Assembly: GCA_051453625.1 (NCBI GenBank)
Contig: JBOZIK010000001.1
Location: forward strand, 287,360,894 to 287,424,893
DNA from: Welwitschia mirabilis
Taxonomy: Eukaryota > Gnetophyta > Gnetopsida > Welwitschiales
Length of the DNA stretch: 64,000 bases
Reading direction: 5' to 3'
The position numbers and the translations under genes are program-made. The first letter of the stretch is position 1. Each line of letters opens with the position of its first letter. Under the pieces are notes generated by a model, which saw only the letters and a program-made list of their open reading frames with translations, made no database searches and had not been told where the DNA came from. This document shows, one piece after another, positions 1-12,345 of this stretch.

Positions 1-47
1 CTATTATTAATCTGTGTCTGTTAATCTCTAGCTTAGATATATAATAC

Positions 48-73
48 ATATATATATATATATATATATATAT
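48..73. repeat. (TA)n microsatellite
   Basis: Uninterrupted alternating T and A for about 26 bases. Simple repeat, likely length-variable. Confidence 0.95.
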
Positions 74-394
74 CTAAAATTTAGCTGAGATTTATCAAAT
101 TTTTTGCCTTTCAGACGAGGCTACAAGCATTAAGGCAAATATAACGTTGACCATTTACCAAAAGTCAATGCTTTTTCTCGGCCAAAATTTTCCTACTATC
201 AACCAATTTATTCTCTAGTAAATATATATGTATTATATATCTAAACTAGTATGATATTTATGAGTATTTTATAATCACCAATTTGTGTCCTAAGCGCAAT
301 ATCTCCTCATTGATTTCAAAGATTATTATGGATTGGCTACCCCACAAACTTGTGAAATAAAGATAGTGTATATACTAACAGAAACAAGTGTCAG

Positions 395-496
395 ATGAAA
401 GTTAATGCTATCATAAATGGCATTGCTGTTTTTGTTATCAAAGGTGTTGATAGCATCAATCCAGCTGCTGTAACGGCTGAACTAGAAAGAAGATAA
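395..496 (+). other. short coding-like fragment, unassigned
   Basis: An ATG-to-stop frame of 33 codons in the better-preserved left end of the window. It contains the run IKGVDSINPAAVTAELERR. The spacing weakly recalls the C-terminal half of plant heavy-metal-associated (HMA) domains, but the metal-binding CxxC half is not visible upstream, so this is only a guess. Base composition here is less AT-biased than in most of the window, with CAG, CTG and some CG present. It may be part of a host gene extending left of the window or a decayed exon. I cannot name it. Confidence 0.2.
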
Positions 497-639
497 AAGA
501 ATAAAAAGATGGTGGAAGCCGGAGGGGCATCTTACAATTGTAAGAGTCTGGTCTGTTGCTTTCAAAGATTATAGCGCTTAGAACCAGAATGATAACTGCA
601 CAAGCAAAATTCAAGATCTCTTGCATGTTGTGAGTTGCA

Positions 640-1305
640 GTCTAATGAATAAGAAGTTGATAAAGCAATTAAAAAGAATGAACCCAAAGCCTGTGCTTGC
701 CTTCTTTGAAATACGGCCCAATTATGTTCTTCTACCTCGACTCCGTTCCCAGTGATCTGTTTTTTCCTATGGAGAATACTGGCGTCACGTGAGAAAGCTC
801 TGCGTCTAAGAGCGTCAATTTCTTCAACGACATTAAATGTCACAAGGTGGAGTCAATGGTGCGAAATATCATAGAACAGTCGAGGAGGAACGGTGGATGT
901 TGATGTCTATGAAGCTCTGTCCATGCTTGCCACTGATATAATAAGATTGTTCGGAAAGATAATAGGATGATTAAGAAATTCATGGCATGCTGCCAGTATG
1001 TTAAGTGATTTTGTTCTTTGAATTGTTTTTTCGGTAGATTTGCTTTTTCCATCTTGGACAATAATAGAATCCGCTCTGTAACCAGCATTCTAGATTCTTA
1101 TGGAGTACGCCTTCAGTGCTAAATTCCCAGGATCACTGATCTGAAACCCATGAAATCAAGAGTAAAACAGAGATCGTTAATGAATCGCCAAATGAAGAAG
1201 GGGAGTTCAGTGATTTGCTGTGTCAAACAGGGCTAGAGCCCTCAAAGCTAAGATACAAGGTTTGGGTGGCAGTGTTGGTACTGGCTGGGCAGGATGCCAA
1301 GTAAT
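640..1305 (+). pseudogene. cytochrome P450 relic (CYP71-clan-like)
   Basis: Seen: the + strand encodes FSYGEYWRHVRKLCV at 762-806, the helix C motif of plant P450s (PYGEYWRxxRKLC). A frame change follows, then KVESMVRNIIEQSRRNGG inside 811-897. After a one-base shift, VDVYEALSMLATDIIRLFGK runs from 899 and matches the family segment ending in TNDIIxRxAFG. A further piece, [15 protein letters not shown], ends near 1223 and resembles the acidic linker before EDFVDVLL. In that same frame LVLAGQDAK at 1275-1301 sits where helix I carries AGxDT. Known: these enzymes are ER-anchored haem monooxygenases. At least three frameshifts and several stops make this a pseudogene. The N-terminal anchor, ExxR motif and haem-binding Cys loop are not seen. 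The long + frame at 1220-1519 is a shadow of it. Subfamily cannot be assigned. Confidence 0.65.
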
Positions 1306-3690
1306 GCAAAGTCCGAACCTGAAGATTTACGATGTGGCTTGTATTCCTCCAACAAATTACATGGTTTTCACTCCTCTTCTAGCCTCAGCTTGTGTTAGGA
1401 CTCTGGAATCTCGATTAGTTGCCAAGCCAGTTTCCAGAATCCAACCTGCGTTGGTAGGTTCACTGCATTCTTTTTTTTTCTTAATACCACAAAGCATAGG
1501 ATCTATTGCAAAACTTTGAGAAAGTTTTTAGGATATCTGTAAAGTATATGCATATGATCATTGTGAGTTAAATTCCAATGTCAGTGGATGGGGTTGGCCC
1601 AAAAAAAAACAAAATTATAATGGCTGGACTGATTATTCTCAGGTTGTTACCATTCAGTGACATTTAAAAGCCATCAGCAAGTATTGAGGGATAGATGAGA
1701 AGCCCATACGATCAATGCTTCTGGAGCTAATGTCTTAGGGTCCAAATGGGTGACTATCATGGATAATTTTGCCAATTAACTACATTGTTTATAATTTCCT
1801 GAAGGTAAAACATGCTCTATAAAATTTATAATTTTGCATCATTTTAATTTTTTTTAGATTGCTTATTTCAATGTGACCATTCTAGAACTTAAAATACTTT
1901 ATGAGCCAATTACTTACAATAAAACATGAGCAATGAGTCTTAGATTAATTAGAGGACTTGTAGTCAATTCCTAAGATCATTATTCACAAATGATGAATAA
2001 ATATGTTTCATGCTGTCATAGGAGCATAAAAATTTATTTATTGCTAAATTGAAGAAAGTCACAGTTGTACAACAATAGAAAGTCTTCAGAAAAACATATA
2101 TTTCAATCCAACTTAGAAAATTTTTTAAAAAAATGAAATTGTATTCTAAATTTGCTGTAAACATTTTACAGAAAGTCAAATAAATGACCTAAAAGTAGAG
2201 GCATGCCAAAACACACAATCCACCCTTTTTGTAAAATGTTTCTAAAGAGTTTGAATCAATTGTGGTTTTAAGCATAGAATTGGAAATGATTTGATTGCTC
2301 AAGGGAAAGAGTATGTATACTTAATACCAATCATATTTTGAAATCTAATTAGAAAATATGGAAAATCCATTCCTATAGCTACATGTTATTTTAAAATCTA
2401 TGTAGAAAGGAGGTTATGCTTTTAATACATTTTATTTCTCTATGCTATCAAATATACAAGTGAAATATAGGATGGAAAATGAAGTGTTACGACATTGAAA
2501 TTAATTGCTTTTTATAAGTACTAAGTAGTTATCCTTGTTAATAGGGGAAAATAATAATAAATAAATTAATGAATGAATAATATAAATACAATGAAAAAGA
2601 CATTATTATAAATTCTAGTTTCTAAAATTTTAATTTCTTTTTCTTAATATAGATTTTTGATCTTTTCATAAATACTTGACCTTTACTTCAATTTATGAGT
2701 TAACTTCTTTTTCCATTATCACATGTTTTATCATTATATATATAAACTTAACATAATTATGTCTTTTAATTTTTCTTCTCTATTATCACTTAACTATTTA
2801 TTTATAAGAATTTAAAGATTTTTCAACTATTATTTAAGATGTTCTAGATTAGATAACTGAGCTTCAAAATCCTTTTTTCACTAGATGCCATGCTGCATGA
2901 AGAGTTCGCATCAAAGACATATCAACATTTATGAATATGTACACAAAGAGAATTATGGGAGGCCTTTAAACATTATGAGGATGATTCTACATTTCAAGGC
3001 TATCAAGGACTTTTGTACATTTTTTATCCTATACATTGATGTGGATTTGAGATTAAATGTTTAAGACAACTTTGGATTTATTTGATGGTGTTGCTACAAA
3101 TCCATATGCTAAAGTTTATTCTCGATACTTGAATGCCTATCTTCTTGTATTATTATATGGCAAGATATTCCCTTATCCTCACTTCAATTCATTCCATCAT
3201 AGAAGCAAATCATTAGATAATTATGGTACCAACCTACTTGTTTCTATTATTTCAAGCAAGTGGCAATATTTGTCTATAACTAGCATATTCCTTAAACCAA
3301 ATGAAGATGTTGGAATTGAGCTATAAGTACCAAACAAAAGTATTCTTTTCTAACTAAGATATGGAATTAGTAAAGAAGGCATGAAAAACTAATCATATGA
3401 CATGTTATCTTTACTTGCTTTGTAAAGAGTACTTTAATATATATAGGTCTTCCATGTATTTCCTTAGGCTAAATTTATAACTTCGAGTTATTTCACACAT
3501 TTTGTCCTTGACTTGATAGGATTTAGCCTCCTATATTCTATTTTTAAGTGGAAAATTCAACTAGATTTTTTAAGCCAAGTGTTAAAGAGGCATTGAAAGA
3601 AACACATAAGAAATACATGTAGAGTGGAAGAGATGATCTTAGGCTTTAGAACTTTCTACATAATATCTTTAGAGATGAGTGTCACTATTT
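1306..3690. other. AT-rich decayed sequence, no gene seen
   Basis: No frame shows recognisable domains. A 13-codon stretch at 1714-1752 (NASGANVLGSKWV) resembles the start of a copia reverse transcriptase, but it is isolated and too short to annotate. A + frame of 89 codons at 3057-3326 matches nothing I recognise and is probably chance. Confidence 0.5.
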
Positions 3691-3712
3691 AGAGTGGGAG
3701 ATTGTTGTGTTG
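3691..3712 (+). repeat. possible polypurine tract and LTR start (copia type)
   Basis: The purine run AGAGTGGGAG is followed two bases later by TGTTGTGTTGCAATAT. This is the usual arrangement at the polypurine tract/3' LTR junction of plant copia elements, where a gggagattgttg-like junction is common. No matching 5' LTR and no RNase H sequence upstream were found, so it would be the tail of an otherwise lost element. The LTR right end is not located. Confidence 0.3.
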
Positions 3713-4700
3713 CAATATTTGATTTTACAGTTTTGAATTTAATAGTTAAAGCTTATTTTGATTTTGGTTGAAGCACAAAAGTTATTAAGATATTTTTCGC
3801 TTATGAAATTGAATGTCTTTCAACCATCTATAAGTATATTCAACTGAGTTCTTAGAAATTCTTTACAAAAGTAATTATGTAGTCCTTATCCAGCCTCTCA
3901 TGAAAAGATATGTTAGTTCATAACATTTTTCCTAATCAAGTAATCATCATGACCTTAGAAAACGAAGAAGGTTAAAAGTTCATAAAAGAGTTTTTGTATA
4001 ATTTAAAGTTGATATACAGCTTTTAAAGCATATGCCAAGAAGTCAAAGTAAAGAATAGAAGAAGAGAATTTCTAGAGGCTTGATCATTCTAGATACAAGA
4101 GATGATTGGTATTATCTCAATAATTAATTAGCAAGCCTTTAAACAATATTTTCAAAAATTTATATGGCATTCAAGAAAGATAATTTTAACTTTGTAACTA
4201 CAAAGATTAGAAGAATATAAAATAGATGTATTATAGCTCACATTTCAAGGATAAAACCTCTTAAGAGGTGAAGTAATGTCACATCTAGACTTTCAAGGTT
4301 CAAAGACCTAGCATAAAAAATTAATTAAAATAAATTTTGTTGTTATAGGATTCATAAAATAAATTAGCTATTATACTTATTATTACTATTATTGAGCTAT
4401 AGTTATATTATGAAAAATTTATGGTACAATGTTTTATTCAAAAGTTATTTTGTTGTAATAGCCATAATGTTATTCTTGCTATAAATTCTTAGTAATTAAT
4501 CATGATCTTTTGTGATTAAGATAGTGGTCCTGTTAGTGCATAAGTTATTGGTTGCATTATTTTTCTTGTTTAAATAGTTGTACCTTCCATTTTATTTAAA
4601 CATGGAATTTATAATTATGAGGTAACTCATTTTTATTTTCTATTTTCAATACATTTTTATGATGAATGTTATACAACTAGTGGCTTGGTAAGATAACATA

Positions 4701-4796
4701 ATCTTCATCACTTCCACTACCTTCACCACTTCCATCACCTTTATCACTTCCACCATCTTTACCACTTCCACCACATCCACCACCTTCCTCACCCTC
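4701..4796. repeat. pyrimidine-rich short tandem repeat
   Basis: Imperfect units of about 12 bases built on CACTTCCACCA and CACTTCCATCA. The strand is almost entirely C, T and A. It lies inside the candidate LTR. Confidence 0.7.
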
Positions 4797-5299
4797 TTTT
4801 CTGTTTATGTCTCTTCATGATCTTGGGTCTTTTCACATCCTTCATCCTCAAGCTTCTTCTTCTCCCATTTCATATATTGAAAATGGCTTTTCTATTAAAT
4901 CTTGATTAATTTAACTTGGAGATTAAAAGCCCTTGAAACTTGAATGTTTAGAAGTTTTCAATATTCATCTTAATTTTAGATATGATTTTATAGTCTCTTA
5001 TTTTATTCTTATATTGTTTTAGCTTGGTGTACTTTCTTGTATGATTTATGGTTTAAGTTTTATATAGTTCTTTTCTTATTTCTTAGATTTCCTTTCATTT
5101 TATCATGCTTACATCCCTTAAAAGCTTGTTTATTATTGCACATATTGTTGAAGGTTATAAGTTCTATTCGTGAATCATACACCATGTACCATGATTTACT
5201 TAGGATTCTTTTATCTTGACCCCTTTTCATAATGATTTAAGCTAGTAACCTTTTGTTTACCTATATTAATATATTTTAGATTTGTAAAAACTTCCTTTA

Positions 5300-5470
5300 G
5301 AGAGTAAATCAAGTAGATGAAACCCCTTTAGATGTGTGTTGAATTACAATAAATTATCTACAGAGAGTAAAGAAATCATATGAGACCTCTTTAGATATAT
5401 GCATGTAGATTACTATAAATTACCTGCAAAGAGTAAAGGAAGCAAATGAGCCTCCTTTAGATGAGTGAAA
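5300..5470. repeat. tandem repeat, about 2.6 units of 63-66 bases
   Basis: Each unit begins near (G/A)AGAGTAAA (5300, 5363, 5429), passes through a CCTCTTTAGAT-like block, and the first two end in ATAAATTA(T/C)CT(A/G)CA. It lies inside the candidate LTR, where such subrepeats are common. Confidence 0.75.
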
Positions 5471-6118
5471 TCAAAATAATTGAAAATGTTGCTTGGGTAA
5501 TATCTTGCAATGCACTTTGGATTGTGGATAGTACATTTTTTATTGTTGGCATTACATTTTTAGATTGTCTTAGTGACATTTCGATTCTTCTTGAGAAACT
5601 TATCTTACACTTAGAATTCTCTTATGTAAACCTTTCCATGAATGATACTAATAACTATGAAGGTTATAGTTCTCATGCCATGCTTGCATGTGTAGGACCT
5701 CCTATGAAGAAGACCTTGGAATGAGCTAGCTATTACAGATTGGATTAAAATGCTATTTTCATTCTTGATGTTTAGATTCATGAAGTTGAAGGACTTGGAT
5801 ATCTTAAGTAATTGTATTAATTTTATGAATAGAGATTTGTACTTAGATTTATTTCAAGAATATGTATATGCTTTTATAATTATCTTTTCTCTTTTGAAAT
5901 ATTTTTAATTTTTAATTATTTATAATGTAAGAGTTATGTTTACAAATTATGGTATTCTGTGCTTTAAATTTGTTCATAAATTATTATTATTAATTGCAGT
6001 AGATAAATTTCTTAGTATCTAATTAGAAAGTTTTAAAAGTATAAATTCATTTAATCATCATTTTCTCAAATAAATTAGACATAACATAGGAGGATATTTA
6101 GCATAAAATTTCATACAT

Positions 6119-6214
6119 TACATTTTGATATCAAAGTGTTGTTACATGAAGTTTTTGGTTATTTAAGATTAGGATGTTACATTTTTATATCAGAGCATCA
6201 TTACAAGAAGTTTT
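6119..6214 (+). repeat. duplicated LTR end / primer-site junction
   Basis: A 59-base unit starting TACATTTT occurs at 6119 and again at 6178, where it runs into a gap. Both copies carry a TATCA(A/G)AG primer-site-like core. A related piece (ACATGAAGTTTTTGGTTATT) recurs at about 9440. Confidence 0.6.
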
Positions 6215-6956
6215 NNNNNNNNNNNNNNNNNNNNNNNNNNNNNNNNNNNNNNNNNNNNNNNNNNNNNNNNNNNNNNNNNNNNNNNNNNNNNNNNNNNNNN
6301 NNNNNNNNNNNNNNNNNNNNNNNNNNNNNNNNNNNNNNNNNNNNNNNNNNNNNNNNNNNNNNNNNNNNNNNNNNNNNNNNNNNNNNNNNNNNNNNNNNNN
6401 NNNNNNNNNNNNNNNNNNNNNNNNNNNNNNNNNNNNNNNNNNNNNNNNNNNNNNNNNNNNNNNNNNNNNNNNNNNNNNNNNNNNNNNNNNNNNNNNNNNN
6501 NNNNNNNNNNNNNNNNNNNNNNNNNNNNNNNNNNNNNNNNNNNNNNNNNNNNNNNNNNNNNNNNNNNNNNNNNNNNNNNNNNNNNNNNNNNNNNNNNNNN
6601 NNNNNNNNNNNNNNNNNNNNNNNNNNNNNNNNNNNNNNNNNNNNNNNNNNNNNNNNNNNNNNNNNNNNNNNNNNNNNNNNNNNNNNNNNNNNNNNNNNNN
6701 NNNNNNNNNNNNNNNNNNNNNNNNNNNNNNNNNNNNNNNNNNNNNNNNNNNNNNNNNNNNNNNNNNNNNNNNNNNNNNNNNNNNNNNNNNNNNNNNNNNN
6801 NNNNNNNNNNNNNNNNNNNNNNNNNNNNNNNNNNNNNNNNNNNNNNNNNNNNNNNNNNNNNNNNNNNNNNNNNNNNNNNNNNNNNNNNNNNNNNNNNNNN
6901 NNNNNNNNNNNNNNNNNNNNNNNNNNNNNNNNNNNNNNNNNNNNNNNNNNNNNNNN
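6215..6956. other. assembly gap, 742 N
   Basis: Unknown sequence. Reading frames spanning it are artefacts of N translation. Confidence 1.
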
Positions 6957-9437
6957 TATTATAAGACGACTTCTTCAAAAAGCAATCTGATCAAAGGGAT
7001 TCTAAGCTTATATCTTTAAGAGGTTTGATTTTAATCTTGAATATGGCAAAAAATAATCTCAAGAAATAACTCAAGCATAAGGAGAAACAAATTAAAACTT
7101 CAATAGCTTCCTACCCTCCCTTAGGCTAGATTTTGGATGAATAGTTTGAATTACATACTAGTTTAACACTTTATTAAAATAATTTCTATAGATAGTGATA
7201 TAAAATTAACTATGACATAAACTATCATTTAAAAAAATTAATTCAGTACTGGAGATACCTCTTTCAGAATTCAAAAAATAATGATCAGTATAATTTCAGA
7301 TCATGCTAAATGAATTATCTCTCCACTTAAGGGAGTCCATAAGAAGGAGATTTTTGAGTTTATTCTATCTCATGAAACTATTATTGACTCAAATTAATTA
7401 TTAAAGATACTATCAATTAATTGAATTTACCTAATTTAATCCTTAGAGAATATGTCTAGGTAGTTAATGTTAGCATTCTTCCACCTCAATGATTGTAGGA
7501 TGTGTAGGATGCTATAAATAATATTATTACTCATTTTTATTAAGTTTTCATGTAAATGAAATAATCCTTGAAAGATCCTTATAAAATTTTTATTTAAAAA
7601 ATTTGAATATGATGAAATCAAATTTGTTAACAAAGTTTAACAAATTTCTATTAAGATAGTTAATATATTATTGTACTAGTTTAATACTTTTCCAATCGAT
7701 GGCATATTTTTGTAATTATTTTTATTTAATATAAATTTTCATTATAATGAATAATAAAGGAGACATTTTTAAGCTATCTAAATTTTGACATATTTTATCT
7801 TCCTTTAGATGTTTATAATAAGCTTATGTAAAGTATTTGGATTTTTATTTTCCTCATAAAACTATTGTTATACATGTTTTATAAGTTTTCTATTTAATCT
7901 ATCAACCTTTTACATGAGATTATTAGTTTATCAACTATATTTCTTTTCATGGTTATTTATTATTTGTAAAGTAAATAATTTGTTTTAAATGAATTAAGAT
8001 GATTTTATTTGCAATGTCTAGCTCTAAGATTCAATGAGAATGTGGTGAAATGGGTTTTATGTTTCTTTGAATTGGTTTATTCAATAAAATCCATATAGAT
8101 TAAAATGTTCCATTATTACTATTGGTGTATTAAATTACTAAGAGAAACCATTTAGCCTTGCATCATCAAAACTATTTATTATGTTATAATTACCAAGCCA
8201 CTTTGTCTTACTAAGTTATTAGAAGAGTTATATGTGCCTTAGGTTCTAACATGTGAAATCAACACTATAAATTATAGAACAGTGATCATCATATAATTAA
8301 GTAATGTCATTAAAATGAATTTTTCATGAATTAATAGTTGGATCATAAATATATTTGGCTTTTTTCTTCCTTTCTAGCTTAATTTTTATTTACTCTAATA
8401 CATATGAGCTTTATATCTGGGATAAGGGAGAGTTATTTATGGATTAGTTAGATATAGTGGATTTCCCCTCATAATTATATCTTCCACTACTCTCTTAGAT
8501 GTGACTAGAAAGTTGGACAAGTGTTAAGGTTAACTAGGAATAAATCATACTAGTTGAGAGGTTGTTGAAATCATGATAGGTTTATTCTCTAGGATTAATA
8601 ATCTTATTAGCATTCCCTTTAATAATTTCACATTAGAAGCAATATTTGAGTTTTTATGATATATATATTATCAAACCCTTAGGTTCTATCATATGTAAGT
8701 AAGTTTTCTAGGAAAATGTTATTATTGTTAATATTACCTTATTCTTTAGGTTGTAAGGTAATATTTACTTAATTTCATATTTGTTTTAAAGTTTTAGTTT
8801 CAAGTAATATTGTTGTATCATCTAGCTATTACAAAGTTCTTGATCCTAAGATGGATTAAAAATATTTGAGTTAATTGGAAATTAGGTTTTTAATTTATCT
8901 AGGCTATTTACTATATTCCTTCTTAAGTGGTTTATATGATGCCCTAGATCTTATTAATTTTCATCTCCTCTTTGCACATAAAATTAAATAATTCTAAAAT
9001 ATAACTTGCGATTTGTTAAATAGAAAATGAGATATAATAATTTTCCTTAACAAAATAAAAAATCAAAAGAATTTCATTCTTGATAATCTCTATTACTCAA
9101 AATGAGATATAAATGTTGCTAATAATTTTTGATTTAGTAATTTAATTCAACCATTTAAACCTCTCTTTTCAATATAATCTCCTTAAAATGAAATTAGGGG
9201 CTTTAAGATACTTACTTAGATCCCAATGTCTAATGTAGGTCTTTAGTCCCAAGGGTTCTAGCTTTCTTCTTAAATCTTTCTCTAACTTACCTAGTTTAAA
9301 ATGTTCATGTTGTATCTTAAAACAAATAAAAGCATAAGTATTTTGGTTTATTTTTCTTATCAATGTAAAATAATGGAATTCCAGAATCTTTCTTAGAAAG
9401 TAACTAAATTCTAAAGTAATTTTTAAAAATGAAAATT
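6957..9437. repeat. 2.5 kb non-coding repeat, copy 1
   Basis: Collinear with copy 2 (9765-12345) over its whole length, for example CTTAGGCTAGATTTTGGATG at about 7122 and 9929, and CCAAGCCACTTTGTCTTACT at about 8192 and 11005. By eye the copies share roughly 85% identity, and most differences are C/T or G/A transitions. No frame carries a recognised domain. The left end is hidden by the gap. The copies could be long LTRs of an element that lost its interior, or a segmental duplication. Confidence 0.75.
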
Positions 9438-9764
9438 ACATGAAGTTTTTGGTTATTAAAATTAGGATGTCATATTCATTTTGATGGTAAATTATAAGAG
9501 TTACAAACTAAGGTTAATTGAAAATGATATCTTATTTTGATAAAGGAATTTAAATGAGGATAATTAATCATTAACTAAAAGATTAATATACTTAATATTC
9601 AAGTAAATAATTTTACAAGATATGCGATATGACATAAGGACTCAAAATTCAATAACTTAAGTAATCAGTAGTAATAAAAATAGCAATTAAAAGCTAATTA
9701 TAAGTTTTACCTTCAAATGCAGGAAGATATTTTGAAGAAATCAACCTCAAAGATAGAGAATAGC
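9438..9764. other. spacer between the 2.5 kb repeat copies
   Basis: Starts with a piece resembling the LTR end at 6143-6176 (ACATGAAGTTTTTGGTTATT and then TTAGGATGT). The rest is AT-rich with no gene. Confidence 0.5.
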
Positions 9765-12345
9765 TATAAGGAGATGATTTCCTTAAAAGAGCAATCTCAC
9801 CAAAGGGACTGTAAGTTTTTTTTTTAAGAGGATTGGTGTAGATCTTCACTATGATAAAAAATAATCTTAAGAAATAACTTAAGAAAAATGAGACACAGAC
9901 TAGGACTTTAATAGTTTCCTATCTTCCCTTAGGCTAGATTTTGGATGACTAATCTGAATTACATACTAGTTTAAATTCTTTATTAAAATAATTTCTATAG
10001 ACATTGGTATACAATTAACCATGACATAAACTATCATTTAAAAAAAATCAATTCACTATTGGAGGTACCTCTTTTAGCATTCAAAAAATCATGATCAGTA
10101 TAATTTTAAATCATGAAAAATGAATTAACTCTCCACTTAAGGAAGTCCATAAGAGGAAGATTTTTAAATTTACCCTAGCTTATGAAACTATTATTGACTC
10201 AAATTAGTTATCAGAAATACTATCAAACAATTGGATTTACTCAACTTAATCCTTAGAGAATATACCTAGGTAGTTGTTGTTAGATTTCTTCCATCTCAAT
10301 GATTGTAGGATGTGGGAGATGCTATTAATAAATCCATTACTCATTTTTATTAAGATTTCATATAAATGCAGTAATCCCTGGAAGATCTTAAACAATTTTT
10401 ATTTGAAAAATTTGAATATGATGAAATGAAATTTGTTAACAACGTTTAACAAGTTTCCATCAAGATAGTTAATACATTGTTATACTAGTTTGATATTTGC
10501 CCAATTGATGGTGTATTTTTGTAATTAATTTTATTCACTATAAATTTTTATTATAATGAATAATAAAGGAGACCTTTTTGAGCTAACTTAATTTTGACAT
10601 ATTTTATCTTCCTTTAGACATTTTTAATGAGCTTATGTAAAGTTTTGGGCTTTTTATTCTTCTTATAAAACTATCATTATAGAAGTTATATAAGTTTTCT
10701 ATTCAATCTTTCAACCTTTTACATGAAATTATTAGTTTATCAACTATCTTTCTTTTCATGGTTATTTACTATTTGTAAATTAAATAATTTCTTTTAAATG
10801 AATTGAGATGCTTTTATTTGCAATTTCTAATTATAAGGTTAAATGAAAATGCATAGAAATGAGTTTTATGTTTCTTTGGATTGGTGTATTCCATAAAATC
10901 CATGTAGATTAAAAACCTTCCATTATTACTACTAGTGTATTAAATTATTAAAAGAAACCATTTAGCATTGCACCATCAAAACTATTTATTATGTTATAAT
11001 TACCAAGCCACTTTGTCTTACTAAGTTATTAGAAAAGCTATCTATGCTTTACGTTGTAACTTGTGAAACTAACACTATAAATTATAGAATAGTGATCATC
11101 ATATAATTAAGTAATGTCATTAAAAGGAATTTTTCATGAATTAATAGTTGGATCATAAATATATTTTGCTTTTTTCTTCCTTTCTATCTTACATTTTATT
11201 TACTCTAATACATATGAGGTTTCTATCTAGGATAAGGAAGAGTTATTTATGGATTAGTTACATATAGTAGATTTCCCCTCATAGTTATAGCTTCCACTAC
11301 TCTTCTAGATGTGTTATAACTACTTTATGAATCTCCACTCATGTTAAATGAAAAGTTGGACAAGTGTTGAGGTTATGTAGGAATAAAACATACTAGCTAA
11401 GAGATTTTAGGAATTATGGTAGGTTTATCCTCTAAGATTAATAATCATCTTAGCATTTTCTTTAACACTTTCACATTGGAAGTAGTATTTGCATTTTTAT
11501 GGTATATGTTATTAGACCCTTAGGTTCGATCATATGTAAACAACTTTTCTAAAAAAAAAAAATATTATTGTTAAGATTAACTTGTTCTTTAGGTTATAAG
11601 GTATTATTTCCTTAATTTCATATTTGTTATGAAGTTTTAGTTTCAGGTAACATTATTATATCATCCAGATGTTGAAAAGTTCTTAATCCTAGGATGGATA
11701 AAAAACATTTAAGTTAATTGGAAATTAGGTTTTTAATTTACCTATATTATTTACTATATTCTTATTTGGGTGGCTTAGATGATGCCCTAGATATTATCAA
11801 TTTTCATCTCCTCTTTGAATATAAAATCAAATAATTCTAAAATACAACTTGTAATTTGTTAAATAGAAAGATGAGAGATAATAATTTTTCTTAACCAAAT
11901 AAAAATATAGAATTTTTTTCTTGATCATCTCTTTACCCAAAATAAAACATAAATATTTCTACTCATATTTATTACAATAATTTAATTCAATCATGTAAAT
12001 CTCTCTTTTCAATCTAATCTTTTAAAAATGAAATTAGGGGATTTAGAATACTTACTTAGATCTCGAACTCTAATGTAGGCCTTTAGTTCCAAGGCTTTTA
12101 ACTTCATTCTTAAATCTTTTTAGAATAGTTACTTAGATCTCGAACTCTAATGTAGGCCTTTAGTTCCAAGGCTTTTAACTTCATTCTTAAATCTTTCTCT
12201 AGCTTAGCTGGTTTAAAATGTTTACATTGTATCTTAAGACAAAGAAAAGCATAAGCATTTTTATTTGTTTTTCTTATAAAAGTAAAATAACTAAATAAAG
12301 TAATTGAATTTTAAAGTAATTTTTTTAAAAATTACAATTAAAATT
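9765..12345. repeat. 2.5 kb non-coding repeat, copy 2
   Basis: Second copy of the 6957-9437 repeat in the same orientation. It differs by a roughly 40-base insertion near 11310 and by an internal 77-base tandem duplication (12052-12203). No coding domain recognised. Confidence 0.75.
12052..12203. repeat. 77-base tandem duplication
   Basis: TTACTTAGATCTCGAACTC occurs at 12052 and 12129, and the two units are nearly identical. Copy 1 of the parent repeat has one unit only, so the duplication arose after the copies separated. Confidence 0.85.

Larger units (their letters stand above)
4277..6181 (+). repeat. candidate gypsy-type LTR, about 1.9 kb
   Basis: The block starts TGTCACATC, preceded by the purine-rich AGAGGTGAAG (4264-4273). 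It ends GATGTTACA and is followed by TATATCAGAGCA (6186-6197), one change from the initiator-Met-tRNA primer site core GGTATCAGAGCA. TG...CA termini, near-complementary ends and the flanking primer-like site support an LTR reading + strand. No second copy lies in the window, and the 742-base gap begins 34 bases past the end, so pairing cannot be tested. It carries a pyrimidine-rich repeat (4701-4796) and a 63-66 base tandem repeat (5300-5470). The small + frames at 5037 and 5461 lie inside it and are not considered genes. Confidence 0.45.

Noticed and set aside
562-1088. - strand frames of 93 and 82 codons
   Set aside because: They are opposite-strand shadows of the P450 relic, whose motifs read on the + strand.
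1220-1519. + frame of 99 codons starting [11 protein letters not shown]
   Set aside because: It overlaps the P450 relic in another frame. The P450-like EGEFSDLLC and AGQDA are in a different frame, so this is a shadow.
1714-1752. Copia RT-like peptide SGANVLGSKWV
   Set aside because: Only 13 codons match and no neighbouring RT blocks are visible, so chance cannot be excluded.
3057-3326. + frame of 89 codons
   Set aside because: No recognisable domain; codon content follows the AT-rich background.
6136-7019. Long reading frames of 260-284 codons on both strands
   Set aside because: Almost all residues are untranslated N from a 742-base gap. The same applies to frames across 12843, 42969, 47174 and 58551.
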